Assembly: GCA_017416285.1 (NCBI GenBank)
Contig: JAFQCU010000032.1
Span: 1-64,000, forward strand
Direction of reading: 5' to 3'
DNA length: 64,000 bases
Source of the DNA: Clostridia bacterium
Lineage (GTDB): Bacteria; Bacillota; Clostridia; Oscillospirales; Acutalibacteraceae
Shown here piece after piece: positions 50,799 to 59,121 of this stretch. The notes beneath the pieces are model-generated. The model did not search any database. It had not been told where the DNA came from and saw nothing but the letters and a program-made list of their open reading frames with translations. The translations under genes and the position numbers were made by a program. The first letter of the stretch is position 1. The number at the start of each line of letters is the position of its first letter.

Positions 50799-51539
50799 AT
50801 GCCAACAATTTATTTAAGCCCATCAACGCAGGAATTTAACCCTTACGTGGGTGGCGGTAACGAAGAATATTATATGAATTTGATTGCCGACGCTATGGAG
50901 CCTTATCTTGCCTCAAGCGGCATTCAATTTGTCAGAAACACCCCTGAAATGAATGCGGCAAGCTCGATAGCGGCTTCTAACAGCGGAGTTTTCGATTTGC
51001 ATTTGGCGCTTCACTCGAATGCGACTGCTTCGGGTAATGGTAGCCGCCGTGGGGTAGAGGTATATTATTATCCCAGTAGTACTTCGGGTAAACGCTTTGC
51101 AGATATTTTGGTACAGAATTTTAAACAAATTTACCCCTTGCCAGATAATGTAAAAACTGTTCCGACTACTTCTCTTGGTGAGGTAGCCCGTGTGCGTGCC
51201 CCCGGTATTTTGATTGAAATCGGGTATCACGATAATCCACAAGATGCTGATTGGGTGCGGGAAAACATCGACCTTATTGCAAGAACCTTGGTGCAGTCGC
51301 TTACGGAATATTTTGGCATACCCTTTAATTTACCGCAGCCCATAAGGGTGGGCAGTGTAAGAACAAACGGCGGTCATTTAAATGTTCGCACTCGTCCCAC
51401 GACCGAAGCATTTATCGTGGGCAGAATTCCAAACGGGGCAGAGGTGACGATTTTTGCAAGCTTGCCTGACTGGTATTTGATACAGTACGGCGGAATTGTT
51501 GGGTATGTAGCGGCAAGGTATATACAAGTATCGGCTTGA
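50799..51539 (+). CDS. N-acetylmuramoyl-L-alanine amidase-like protein with SH3 domain, no signal peptide
   Basis: 246 residues from ATG 50799 (AAAGGA at 9 nt; the ATG at 50790 would touch the ribosome binding site). An Amidase_3-like domain (1-175) has the second zinc His in LHLALHSNA and the Glu of ILIEIGYHDN, but the usual DxGHGG loop at the N-terminus is replaced by LSPSTQEFN, so the first zinc His is missing. A bacterial SH3 domain follows (about 180-246; GGHLNVRTRPTTEAFIVGRIPNGA). No signal peptide, so it may act inside the cell, on lysis, or be exported another way. Similar LSPSTQ proteins occur in Clostridia and phages. Confidence 0.75.
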   Translation: MPTIYLSPSTQEFNPYVGGGNEEYYMNLIADAMEPYLASSGIQFVRNTPEMNAASSIAASNSGVFDLHLALHSNATASGNGSRRGVEVYYYPSSTSGKRFADILVQNFKQIYPLPDNVKTVPTTSLGEVARVRAPGILIEIGYHDNPQDADWVRENIDLIARTLVQSLTEYFGIPFNLPQPIRVGSVRTNGGHLNVRTRPTTEAFIVGRIPNGAEVTIFASLPDWYLIQYGGIVGYVAARYIQVSA

Positions 51540-51598
51540 CAGTAAGCGCAAAATAAAGTATCATTAATAGGATGTAGAAAAAAGGGAAGTATAACTTT

Positions 51599-53005
51599 AT
51601 GAATAAATACAAAACCTTGGCTTCAAATACGGCGCTTATAAGTCTTGGCACCATCGGCTCAAAGCTGTTGGTGTTCTTTATGGTGCGCTTTTATACGGGT
51701 TATCTTACCACGGCCGAATTCGGCACAGCCGATATTATTACCCAAACCAGCAACCTTTTGTTACCGATAATTTCACTTGGTATTACAAACGGTGTTTTTC
51801 GTTTTGCCATTGACAGCAATCACGATAAAAAGAGTGTTTTTTCGGCGGGTCTTTATACAATAACCCTTGGCGGTCTTTTGTTTTTAATAATCGGACCGAT
51901 CCTTTGCATTTCCGCACAGCTTCGCACTTATTTATGGCTTATTGTTGTTTATACAATGGCGTCTTGCTATCATTCACTTTGCGCACAGTTTATTCGTGCC
52001 AAAAATAAAACCGCATTTTTTGCGGTACAGGGCATCATTAATACTGCACTTGTAATCGTGTTTAACATACTCTTTTTGGCAGTGTTTCATTTTGGTATTA
52101 CAGGTTACGTTTTGTCGGTAGCTTTGGCTGACGGACTAACCTCGCTTCTTATTTTCTTTAAAGAAAAGCTTTGGCGTGAAATTGTTTTAAAGCCTGCAAA
52201 AAGCACCCTAAAGCAAATGCTCAGCTTTAGTATACCCATGATACCCGCAACAATTTTCTGGTGGGTTACAAGCGTGTCTGACCGTTATATGGTTACGTGG
52301 TTTTTAGGCAATGATGCCAACGGTATTTATGCCGTTTCAAATAAATTGCCAACCGTTTTAACCCTTATTTCAACAGTATTTATGCAGGCATGGCAGTTTT
52401 CGGCTATCAGCGAATCTGAAAACGATAAAAAAGAACATATCGAATTTTATTCTAAGGTGTGGTCCTCTTTCCAAAGCGTAATGTTTTTGGCGGGCTCGGC
52501 TATAACCGCACTTTCTGTACCGATGATAAAATTCTTAACTACAAAGAGCTTTTATTCAGCTGCCGAATTTGTTCCAATGCTGTCTTTAGCCATGGTTTTC
52601 AGCGCTTTTGCAAACTTTATGGGTTCGGTTTACGTGGTAGAAAAACGCAGTAAAAACTCGTTTTTAACCACAATGGTCGGTGCGGCTTTAAATATAGTGT
52701 TAAATTTTATTTTAATACCGAAAATCGGGTCACAGGGCGCAGCAATAGCCACATTTGTCAGCTATCTTGCGGTGTTTGTTATCCGCACCTTTGATGCGAA
52801 AAAATATATACCCTTCAAAACACATTTTGTTATTGTTTCTATTAACAGCTTAATCGTGCTTTTCCAAATCGGGTATATGCTTTTTAGTCTTCCGTTTAAT
52901 TATCCCGTTCAGGCAGTTTGCTTTATAGCTTTATTTATAATTAACTTTAGATTTTTTAAGGTGTTTTTTGAAAAAATACTTTCATTTGTTAAAAGGCGTA
53001 TTTGA
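51599..53005 (+). CDS. MOP-superfamily polysaccharide flippase-like membrane protein
   Basis: 468 residues with about 12-14 predicted membrane helices. The N-terminal NTALISLGTIGSKLLVFFMVRFYT and the SIPMIPATIFWWVTSVSDRYMVTWFLG block are typical of Wzx/SpoVB-like oligosaccharide or lipid-linked precursor flippases. The cargo is unknown; it may move wall or exopolysaccharide intermediates, which would match the tyrosine-kinase module near 11 kb. AAAGGGAAG precedes the ATG. Single-gene unit. Confidence 0.87.
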   Translation: MNKYKTLASNTALISLGTIGSKLLVFFMVRFYTGYLTTAEFGTADIITQTSNLLLPIISLGITNGVFRFAIDSNHDKKSVFSAGLYTITLGGLLFLIIGPILCISAQLRTYLWLIVVYTMASCYHSLCAQFIRAKNKTAFFAVQGIINTALVIVFNILFLAVFHFGITGYVLSVALADGLTSLLIFFKEKLWREIVLKPAKSTLKQMLSFSIPMIPATIFWWVTSVSDRYMVTWFLGNDANGIYAVSNKLPTVLTLISTVFMQAWQFSAISESENDKKEHIEFYSKVWSSFQSVMFLAGSAITALSVPMIKFLTTKSFYSAAEFVPMLSLAMVFSAFANFMGSVYVVEKRSKNSFLTTMVGAALNIVLNFILIPKIGSQGAAIATFVSYLAVFVIRTFDAKKYIPFKTHFVIVSINSLIVLFQIGYMLFSLPFNYPVQAVCFIALFIINFRFFKVFFEKILSFVKRRI

Positions 53006-53040
53006 TTTTTGCTGTGGATTACTTTTGTAAAATTTTACAG

Positions 53041-53068
53041 TTGAAATTTCAGCTTTACTGTGTATAAT
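53041..53068 (+). promoter_or_regulatory. Promoter of the 76-residue protein
   Basis: TTGAAA (53041-53046), 16 nt, TATAAT (53063-53068). Confidence 0.55.
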
Positions 53069-53100
53069 AGTTAAGGAATCTTAAAAGAAGGAGAAAATTA

Positions 53101-53331
53101 ATGAAAAAGATCATTTGCAAGGTTGAATATGATACTGAAACCGCAGCTCTTGTTAAAAAGAACACCTTTGGCGAATTCGGCGATGCAACCGGTTATGAAG
53201 AAAGCCTTTATGTAACCGAAAACGGCAAATATTTTCTTTATGTAAACGGCGGTGCTGAATCTAAATACCCCGAAGAAAACATAAAGAGAATGTCGGTTGA
53301 AAAGGCTGAAGAATGGCGTAAAGCTAACTAA
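53101..53331 (+). CDS. Small conserved-looking protein, unknown function
   Basis: 76 residues, soluble, with alternating strands (KIICKVEYDTETAALVKK and SLYVTENGKYFLYVNGG) and a charged helix at the end (SVEKAEEWRKAN). I recognise no named family. A strong promoter, AAGGAG site and terminator make it a separate, likely well-expressed unit. Confidence 0.75.
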   Translation: MKKIICKVEYDTETAALVKKNTFGEFGDATGYEESLYVTENGKYFLYVNGGAESKYPEENIKRMSVEKAEEWRKAN

Positions 53332-53345
53332 TTGTATAACGCATT

Positions 53346-53379
53346 AAAAACGGTGAGCAGTTTTATGCTCACCGTTTTT
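53346..53379 (+). terminator. Terminator of the 76-residue protein gene
   Basis: AAAAACGGTGAGCA (53346-53359), GTTTTA loop, TGCTCACCGTTTTT (53366-53379). Confidence 0.9.
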
Positions 53380-53453
53380 AGTTTGGGTGATTTTTTACTT
53401 GTCTTTTTGCCTAATATGTAATATAATAAAATATTAGATTGGAGTGATATGTC

Positions 53454-54158
53454 TTGTTGAGGGATTTAATTTCCGGTAATTTTCAAATATCAAATTTAAT
53501 AATTCATATTTTATCGTCTATAGCGGTAATTTTTATAACAATGCCTGTTCACGAATGGGCGCACGGTTTTATTGCCACTAAGCTCGGTGACCCAACGCCT
53601 CGTTATCAGGGCAGACTTACTTTGAATCCGTTTGCACATATCGATTACGGCGGAGCTTTGTGTATATTACTTTTTGGCGTTGGCTGGGCAAAGGCGGTGC
53701 AGGTTAATCCACGAAATTTCCAAAACCCAAAAATGGGTATGGCAATAACCGCTTGTGCAGGTCCCGTTGCTAACGTTTTGACGGCAACCGTTTCTATGCT
53801 TTTTGCAAATTTGATTGTGTTGCTTGGTGATTTGACCATTATCGGCGATACGATATACTATTCGCAAATGATTTGGGTATATGTATATTGGTTTTTCACC
53901 TATATTGCGCAAATTAACGTTGCTCTGGCAGTATTTAATATGATACCTATTCCTCCGTTTGACGGTTCACGTATTATGTTTGCTATATTACCTGATAGAT
54001 ATTATTGGAAGGTTATGCAGTACGAACGCATTTTAATGATTGTTTTACTTGCGATAATTGCAACAGGCGTTTTAAGCGCACCGCTCGGTTTGGCTACTGA
54101 TACGGTTTTTGGTTTTATAGATTTTATCACCGCATTACCGTTTAAATTATTTGTTTGA
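53454..54158 (+). CDS. Site-2 protease family (M50) membrane zinc protease
   Basis: 234 residues from TTG 53454 after GGAGTG. Five or six membrane spans. The zinc site HEWAH is at residues 33-37, followed by the GRLTLNPFAHID motif, and the second conserved block is NVALAVFNMIPIPPFDGSRI with its metal-ligand Asp. S2P-type proteases cut membrane-embedded regulators; the YwhC-like subgroup has no known substrate. It lies 8 bp before scpA, a common Firmicutes neighbourhood. Confidence 0.92.
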   Translation: MLRDLISGNFQISNLIIHILSSIAVIFITMPVHEWAHGFIATKLGDPTPRYQGRLTLNPFAHIDYGGALCILLFGVGWAKAVQVNPRNFQNPKMGMAITACAGPVANVLTATVSMLFANLIVLLGDLTIIGDTIYYSQMIWVYVYWFFTYIAQINVALAVFNMIPIPPFDGSRIMFAILPDRYYWKVMQYERILMIVLLAIIATGVLSAPLGLATDTVFGFIDFITALPFKLFV

Positions 54159-54166
54159 GGTATTAA

Positions 54167-54886
54167 ATGGAACAAACTTTAAGTTATAAACTGGAAGGGT
54201 TTGAGGGCCCGCTTGATTTGCTATTACAGCTTATTGCTCGCAACAAATACAATATTTACGATATTCCACTTTTAGAGCTTATCGACCAGTACCTTGCCCA
54301 AATTGAAGAAATCAAGGAGGGTGAGATGGAAATTTCGAGTGACTTCTTGGAAATGGCTTCACGCCTTTTGTACATAAAGACTGTAAGTCTTTTGCCAAAG
54401 CACGATGAAGTGGTTAAGCTAAAGGAAGAACTTACCGGCGAGCTTTTGGAATATTTGGTTTGTCAGCAAATGGCTAAGAAATTTTCGCAAATGCAGGGCG
54501 GTTTTGATTTGTTTGTAAGGCTTCCCGCCGATGTCGAGGTGGACAAGACCTATGTTTTAAAGCATGACAAGCAGGTTATGTTTGATGCATATATTGCCGC
54601 CGTGGGCAGAGGCAAACGCCGTTTGCCGCCATCTACCGCACCATTTACCAAAATCGTTGCCAAGAAAATTGTTGCGGTTTCAACCAAAATTGTGTTTGTT
54701 ATACGCAGTCTTTGGAAGGGAAACCGTAAAAAACTTACTGACCTTTACTCTACCGCAGAAAGTCGTTCTGAAATGGTGGCAACCTTTTTGGCAATACTTG
54801 AGCTTTGCAAAGCCAATCGTGTAGTTGTTACGGGTGACGGCGAGGAGCAGGAAATTTCTTTAATTAAGGAGCGTAAACTCAAATGA
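54167..54886 (+). CDS. scpA: Segregation and condensation protein A
   Basis: 239 residues. The kleisin N-terminus is YKLEGFEGPLDLLLQLIARNKYNIYDIPLLEL, followed by SSDFLEMASRLLYIKTVSLLP, and ends in the winged-helix-like C-terminal domain (MVATFLAILELCKANRVVV). ScpA bridges the SMC heads and helps to compact and segregate the chromosome. Its stop overlaps the scpB start by 4 bp. Confidence 0.95.
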   Translation: MEQTLSYKLEGFEGPLDLLLQLIARNKYNIYDIPLLELIDQYLAQIEEIKEGEMEISSDFLEMASRLLYIKTVSLLPKHDEVVKLKEELTGELLEYLVCQQMAKKFSQMQGGFDLFVRLPADVEVDKTYVLKHDKQVMFDAYIAAVGRGKRRLPPSTAPFTKIVAKKIVAVSTKIVFVIRSLWKGNRKKLTDLYSTAESRSEMVATFLAILELCKANRVVVTGDGEEQEISLIKERKLK

Positions 54887-55449
54887 CCAAAAATGAACTT
54901 GTAAAGGCTTTTGAGGCTGTGCTTTTTGCAAGTGGTGAGCCTTTAAGCATAGACCGTTTTACACAAGTGTTTGAAATCACACCTACTAAAACGGTTGAGA
55001 TTATGGATATGCTTAATGAAAAGCTTGAAAAAGATGATAGCGGCATTAAGCTTGTACGTCTTGATAATGCATATCAGCTTACAACCAAATCGGAATACAG
55101 CGAATATATTAAAAAAGCCTTTGATATTAAACGCCGCACACCATTATCAAATGCTGCGCTTGAGGTTTTGGCGGTTGTGGCTTATAACCAGCCGGTCACC
55201 AAATCTTTCATAGAACAGGTGCGTGGTGTTGACTGCTCAAGCGTTGTTACAACCCTTATCGAAAAGGGTCTTGTTGAGGAGCGTGGCCGTTTAGAGCTTC
55301 CCGGAAAGCCCTTGCTTTACGGTACCACCAAAAACTTTTTACGTTGCTTCCAGCTGGGGGATTTGAGCGAACTGCCGCCACTTCCCAAAAATCAGGAGGA
55401 AGGCGAAATGAACGACGTTGGTGAGCAGTTATCACTCACTGAGGAATAA
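54883..55449 (+). CDS. scpB: Segregation and condensation protein B
   Basis: 188 residues with two winged-helix domains. FEAVLFASGEPLSIDRF starts the first, and RTPLSNAALEVLAVVAYNQPVTKSFIEQVRGVDCSS the second, with the LPGKPLLYGTTKNFLRCFQL conserved end. It dimerises on ScpA in the SMC complex. 4 bp overlap with scpA. Confidence 0.95.
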   Translation: MTKNELVKAFEAVLFASGEPLSIDRFTQVFEITPTKTVEIMDMLNEKLEKDDSGIKLVRLDNAYQLTTKSEYSEYIKKAFDIKRRTPLSNAALEVLAVVAYNQPVTKSFIEQVRGVDCSSVVTTLIEKGLVEERGRLELPGKPLLYGTTKNFLRCFQLGDLSELPPLPKNQEEGEMNDVGEQLSLTEE

Positions 55450-55490
55450 TTTTCAAAAATTTGCCAAAAATAACTTAAAGGGGTGGGTTA

Positions 55491-56099
55491 GTGACTGCGC
55501 TTTATATTATCGGCGGAATAGCCTTGCTGATAGCACTGATTTTGCTGTTGCCTATTACTGCCCAAATTAAGTTTAAGGATGACCTTTCTTTAAAGATTAA
55601 GTTTTTAGGTATAACGGTTTATAAACTGAAAGAAGAGGAAAAAGAAAAGCCTCAAAAAAACGAAAAAGCAAACGGCGATACAAAGCCACCACAAAAAGAG
55701 CAGGGAATTTTTGCAAAGCTTAAGGCTAAATATGGCTTTAAGGGCGCTATTAAAGAGCTTTTCGATTTTGCCGGCAAGGTTATAAATAAAATTAAGCCAC
55801 AGCTTTTAAAAATTAAATTTCGCAAATTTAAGCTTGATTTAATCATTGTTGGCGAGGATGCCGCAATGACTGCTATTGAATACGGTGTGGTTTGTGGTAT
55901 TGTTTATCCGGTGCTTTCTTTTATTGACCAAAACCTAAATATTAAGCTAAAGCAAATAAATGTTCAGGCAGGCTTTAAGCATACCGAAAGCGAGTTTAGT
56001 ACCTCTTTTGACGTTAAAGCAAATGCACTTTTACTTTCAATAATCGCCTTTAAGGCATTAAAAGAATATAAAAATTTCAGTGTGAGGAATGAATTATAA
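55491..56099 (+). CDS. DUF2953 family protein
   Basis: 202 residues from GTG 55491 after GGGGTGGG. One N-terminal membrane span (about 4-22), a Lys/Glu-rich linker (about 48-75), and the DUF2953 core with KLDLIIVGEDAAMTAIEYGVVCG and a final strand region. The family lies next to ytfJ in many spore formers and is suspected to act in sporulation, but no biochemical role is known. Shares one base with the ytfJ start. Confidence 0.85.
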   Translation: MTALYIIGGIALLIALILLLPITAQIKFKDDLSLKIKFLGITVYKLKEEEKEKPQKNEKANGDTKPPQKEQGIFAKLKAKYGFKGAIKELFDFAGKVINKIKPQLLKIKFRKFKLDLIIVGEDAAMTAIEYGVVCGIVYPVLSFIDQNLNIKLKQINVQAGFKHTESEFSTSFDVKANALLLSIIAFKALKEYKNFSVRNEL

Positions 56100-56470
56100 T
56101 GAGCGATAATAAAATCCAAGCAATTTTAGACACCACAATGGATAAATTAAAGGCGATGGTTAACGCTGATGTTATTACGGGCGACCCCATTATTGTAGAT
56201 GGGCTTACTTTAATTCCCGTTTCAAAGGTGGCTTACGGTATCGCAACCGGCGGAAGCGACTTTGCAACCAAAAATCAGCAAGGACTTTTTGGCGGCGGCA
56301 GCGGTGCCGGTGTTACCGTTTCGCCCATTGCGTTTATGGTAATTAAGGACGGCAACGTTAAAATGGTGCCTATTTATAATGAGCTTACCACCCTTGAAAA
56401 GGCTGTTACAATGGCTCCCGAAATTATTGATAAAGCTAAAGAGATTTTCACAAAGGATAAAGAAAATTAA
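56099..56470 (+). CDS. ytfJ: GerW family sporulation protein
   Basis: 123 residues. The family pattern is DTTMDKLKAMVNADVITGDPIIVDGLTLIPVSKVAYGIATGG, a Gly-rich loop (FGGGSGAGVTVSPIAFMVIKDG) and a C-terminal helix. GerW/YtfJ is needed in B. subtilis for germination in response to some signals. Order DUF2953-ytfJ-dacB-type is conserved in spore-forming Firmicutes. Confidence 0.93.
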   Translation: MSDNKIQAILDTTMDKLKAMVNADVITGDPIIVDGLTLIPVSKVAYGIATGGSDFATKNQQGLFGGGSGAGVTVSPIAFMVIKDGNVKMVPIYNELTTLEKAVTMAPEIIDKAKEIFTKDKEN

Positions 56471-56487
56471 TATAATGCATAAGCAAA

Positions 56488-56522
56488 ACCTCGTTTTAAT
56501 AAATTTAAAACGAGGTGTGTTT
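56488..56522 (+). promoter_or_regulatory. Hairpin sequestering the DD-carboxypeptidase Shine-Dalgarno
   Basis: ACCTCGTTTTAA (56488-56499), TAAAT loop, TTAAAACGAGGT (56505-56516), then GTGTTTT. The GAGGTG ribosome binding site of the next gene is in the 3' arm and the GTG start (56524) follows the T-rich stretch. Confidence 0.7.
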
Positions 56523-56523
56523 T

Positions 56524-57654
56524 GTGAAAAGGCTTGTTTCGATTTTTACAGCATTAATGGTTGTGTTTGGCGCTTTTACGATTACCGTTTCCGCAGTTGA
56601 AACATCGGCAAAAGCGGCAGTTGTTATATGCGGTGATACGGGCGAGGTGCTTTATTCAAAAAACAGCGAGCAGCAGCTTCCAATGGCTAGCACTACCAAA
56701 ATCATGACGGGGCTTTTGCTTTGTGAATACGGAAATCTTGACCGTGAAATCACAGTTACAGCCGAAATGGTAAGGGTTGAGGGCTCGTCAATGGGTTTGC
56801 TAGCGGGCGATAAGGTAACGCTTCACGATTTGCTATACGGTCTTATGCTGGCATCTGGCAATGATGCGGCGAATACGATTGCTATTGTTATGGCGGGCAG
56901 TATACCCGACTTTGCCGAGCTGATGAACCGCAAAGCAGCAGAAATCGGGCTTAAAAACACACACTTTGTTACACCATCGGGTCTTGATGATGATAACCAT
57001 TATACCACCGCTTACGATTTGGCGATGCTCGCCAAATACGCAATGCAAAATGAAGCCTTTGCACAGGCAGTGTCTAGCAAAAGCGCAACGCTTTATTATG
57101 GAAATCCGCCTTACAGACGTACCCTTACAAATCATAACAAGCTGCTAAAAAGCATAGATGGTTGTGTGGGTGTTAAAACGGGGTTTACAAAAAAATCGGG
57201 CAGATGTTTGGTGTCTGCTGTAAGGCGTGACGGCAAATATGTTATTGCTGTAACCCTTAATGCACCTAATGATTGGCAAGACCATAAAAATATGCTTGAG
57301 TATGGTCTTTCTAAAATTATTCAAACTGAAATTTTACCACAAAAAAGTGAATATAAAATCCCCGTTATTAGCGGTGTGGATGATAATTTAACAGTAAAGG
57401 TTGAACCATTTTTGCTTAACAGTGCTGAAAGTGAGGGCTTTAGCTGTGAGGTTTATTTGCCTGCCTTTGTTTTTGCACCAATCAAGAAGGGCGAGGTAAT
57501 CGGCAAGGCAGTTTATAAGCAAAACGGTGAAATTCTTATTGAAAGGCAAATCACCGCTGATAGTGAGATTAAGCTTTATACACCTAATAAGAAAAATAAT
57601 AAAAGTATATTCGATATTTTTTTACATATAGCACAATTTGTTTTAGGAGATTAA
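56524..57654 (+). CDS. D-alanyl-D-alanine carboxypeptidase (DacB/DacF-type, serine)
   Basis: 376 residues from GTG 56524; an upstream in-frame GTG at 56515 lies within the ribosome binding site. A signal peptide (1-25) is followed by the penicillin-binding catalytic motifs STTK (Ser56 region), SGN and KTG in VKTGFTKKSG. Removes the terminal D-Ala from peptidoglycan stem peptides. Its position in the ytfJ operon suggests a sporulation (cortex) role like DacB or DacF. The gene ends 1 bp before rluB. Confidence 0.93.
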   Translation: MKRLVSIFTALMVVFGAFTITVSAVETSAKAAVVICGDTGEVLYSKNSEQQLPMASTTKIMTGLLLCEYGNLDREITVTAEMVRVEGSSMGLLAGDKVTLHDLLYGLMLASGNDAANTIAIVMAGSIPDFAELMNRKAAEIGLKNTHFVTPSGLDDDNHYTTAYDLAMLAKYAMQNEAFAQAVSSKSATLYYGNPPYRRTLTNHNKLLKSIDGCVGVKTGFTKKSGRCLVSAVRRDGKYVIAVTLNAPNDWQDHKNMLEYGLSKIIQTEILPQKSEYKIPVISGVDDNLTVKVEPFLLNSAESEGFSCEVYLPAFVFAPIKKGEVIGKAVYKQNGEILIERQITADSEIKLYTPNKKNNKSIFDIFLHIAQFVLGD

Positions 57655-57655
57655 A

Positions 57656-58402
57656 ATGAAGGATAACAAAATTAGATTGCAAAAGCACTTGGCTGAATGT
57701 GGCATTGCTTCACGCCGCAAGGCTGAAGAGCTTATCGAAATGGGCAAGGTAAAGGTGAACGGTCACGTGGCTATTATCGGTCAAAAGGTTGACCCCAAGC
57801 GTGATAAAATCACCGTTCGTGGCAAAACCGTTGTTGCGGGCAAAAATGAAAAGGTTTATATAATGCTTCATAAGCCACGTGGTTTTGTTACCACCACAAG
57901 CGATGAAAAAGGCAGAAAATGTGTTACCGATTTGGTTAAGGATGCGGGCGAGCGCCTTTTCCCTGTAGGCAGACTTGATATGAATTCCGAAGGTCTTTTG
58001 TTTTTAACAAACGATGGTGAATTTGCCAATAAGCTTACACACCCATCATCACACGTTAATAAAACATACCGTGTAACCGTTGCGGGCGAGGTGGCCGATG
58101 AAAAGCTTTTAACATTGTCGGAAGGCAGTATTGAGCTTGACGGTAAAAAGGTTTTACCCTGTGACTGCTTTGTGGCCGAAAGAAAGCCTGACAGAACCGT
58201 GCTTATTTTCATTATAAGCGAGGGCAGAAACCGTCAGATACGCCGTATGTGTGAAGCGGTTAATTTAGAGGTTTTGCGCCTTAAACGTACCGAAATTGCA
58301 GGTGTTAAGCTTGGTATGCTGCCCCGTGGCAGCTGGCGCAATCTTAACGAACGTGAAATGCGCCGACTTACAAATATTACGCAAATGAAGGAAAGTAATT
58401 AA
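57656..58402 (+). CDS. rluB: Ribosomal large subunit pseudouridine synthase RluB-type
   Basis: 248 residues. An N-terminal S4 RNA-binding domain (LQKHLAECGIASRRKAEELIEMGKVKVNG) is followed by the RsuA/RluB synthase domain with the catalytic GRLDMNSEGLLFLTNDG and the RNRQIRRMCEAV motif. It modifies 23S rRNA near the peptidyl transferase centre. Same position next to scpAB and dacB as in Bacillus. Confidence 0.95.
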   Translation: MKDNKIRLQKHLAECGIASRRKAEELIEMGKVKVNGHVAIIGQKVDPKRDKITVRGKTVVAGKNEKVYIMLHKPRGFVTTTSDEKGRKCVTDLVKDAGERLFPVGRLDMNSEGLLFLTNDGEFANKLTHPSSHVNKTYRVTVAGEVADEKLLTLSEGSIELDGKKVLPCDCFVAERKPDRTVLIFIISEGRNRQIRRMCEAVNLEVLRLKRTEIAGVKLGMLPRGSWRNLNEREMRRLTNITQMKESN

Positions 58403-58771
58403 ATGTTAGTTTTAAAACCTACTGATGATAAAAATTTAATTAAAGAATATTACGAAAAGGAAAATATCCCTTTTACCGACGCTTCAAACCTGCTTTTGGC
58501 AACTGATAGGGAAGAGGTTTTGGGTTATTGCCTTTTTGATATTAATTCGGCACTAACTGTTTATAAAATCGAACCAATGGATGATATCTTCTTGCTTGAC
58601 GGTGTGCTTCGCAGTACCTTGCATGTTGGTTGTGAGCGTGGTGTGTGCGATGCGTTTTATGCCGAAACTGCCCCCGAAGCCGTTTTCGAAAGCTTGGGTT
58701 TTGTAAAAGATAAGGCGGAAAAGCGTTTAGATATTGATAAACTTTTCAAAAGCTGCTGTGACTGCAAATAA
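58403..58771 (+). CDS. GNAT-like small protein, unknown function
   Basis: 122 residues, starting directly after the rluB stop. A short sequence with VLGYCLFDINSALTVYKIEPMDDIFLLDGVLRSTLHVGCERGV followed by AVFESLGFVKD, which looks like a degenerate or minimal GNAT acetyltransferase fold, and a CCDC end. The catalytic identity is uncertain. It ends the long scpA-to-rluB operon. Confidence 0.65.
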   Translation: MLVLKPTDDKNLIKEYYEKENIPFTDASNLLLATDREEVLGYCLFDINSALTVYKIEPMDDIFLLDGVLRSTLHVGCERGVCDAFYAETAPEAVFESLGFVKDKAEKRLDIDKLFKSCCDCK

Positions 58772-58795
58772 TTTTTAAAAAGGCAGAAAAAACAC

Positions 58796-58824
58796 TTGAC
58801 AAAGTATCTAAAATATTATATTAT
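58796..58824 (+). promoter_or_regulatory. Promoter of tRNA-Leu
   Basis: Perfect TTGACA (58796-58801), 17 nt, TATTAT (58819-58824). Confidence 0.85.
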
Positions 58825-58833
58825 TTTAGATAT

Positions 58834-58920
58834 GCCGATGTGGTGGAATAGGCAGACACAAGGGACTTAAAATCCCTCGGTAGCAATATCGTACCGGTTC
58901 AAGTCCGGTCATCGGCACCA
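58834..58920 (+). tRNA. tRNA-Leu (anticodon TAA)
   Basis: 87 nt with CCA encoded and the long variable arm of a class II tRNA (TCGGTAGCAATATCGTA region). Acceptor GCCGATG pairs perfectly with CATCGGC. Anticodon loop CTTAAAA holds TAA. The T-arm is CCGGTTCAAGTCCGG. A consensus promoter precedes it and a terminator follows at once. Confidence 0.95.
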
Positions 58921-59070
58921 AACGAAAAATCCGTTCTCGTAAGAGGACGGATTTTTCGTTTGTATTATTCATTTTTCAATATTCATCATTCATTATTCAT
59001 TAAATAAAGAACGGATTTTCAAATGAATAATGAAAAATGAAGTCGCTTTGCTGATGAATAATGAATAATT
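58921..59070. repeat. Terminator of tRNA-Leu plus terminator-copy repeat, locus 2
   Basis: Terminator hairpin 58921-58960 (AACGAAAAATCCGT arms). Then a TTCATTA-type tract (58966-59003), GAACGGATTTT (59009-59019), an exact complement of AAAATCCGTTC at 58926-58936, and two inverted pieces of the tract (59021-59041 and 59052-59070). Same architecture as locus 1 (32119) and locus 3 (59580), with different local sequence. Confidence 0.65.
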
Positions 59071-59073
59071 ATT

Positions 59074-59086
59074 GCGGCTTCGCCGC
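59074..59086. repeat. Mini-hairpin GCGGC-TTC-GCCGC
   Basis: 13 nt unit with a three-base loop, immediately before the promoter-like TATAAT of the next gene. Another degenerate unit (GTCGC-TTT-GCTGA) is at 59042-59054. Confidence 0.5.
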
Positions 59087-59121
59087 TTTTGTGCTATAAT
59101 ACACCCAAGGCGGTGATGATA

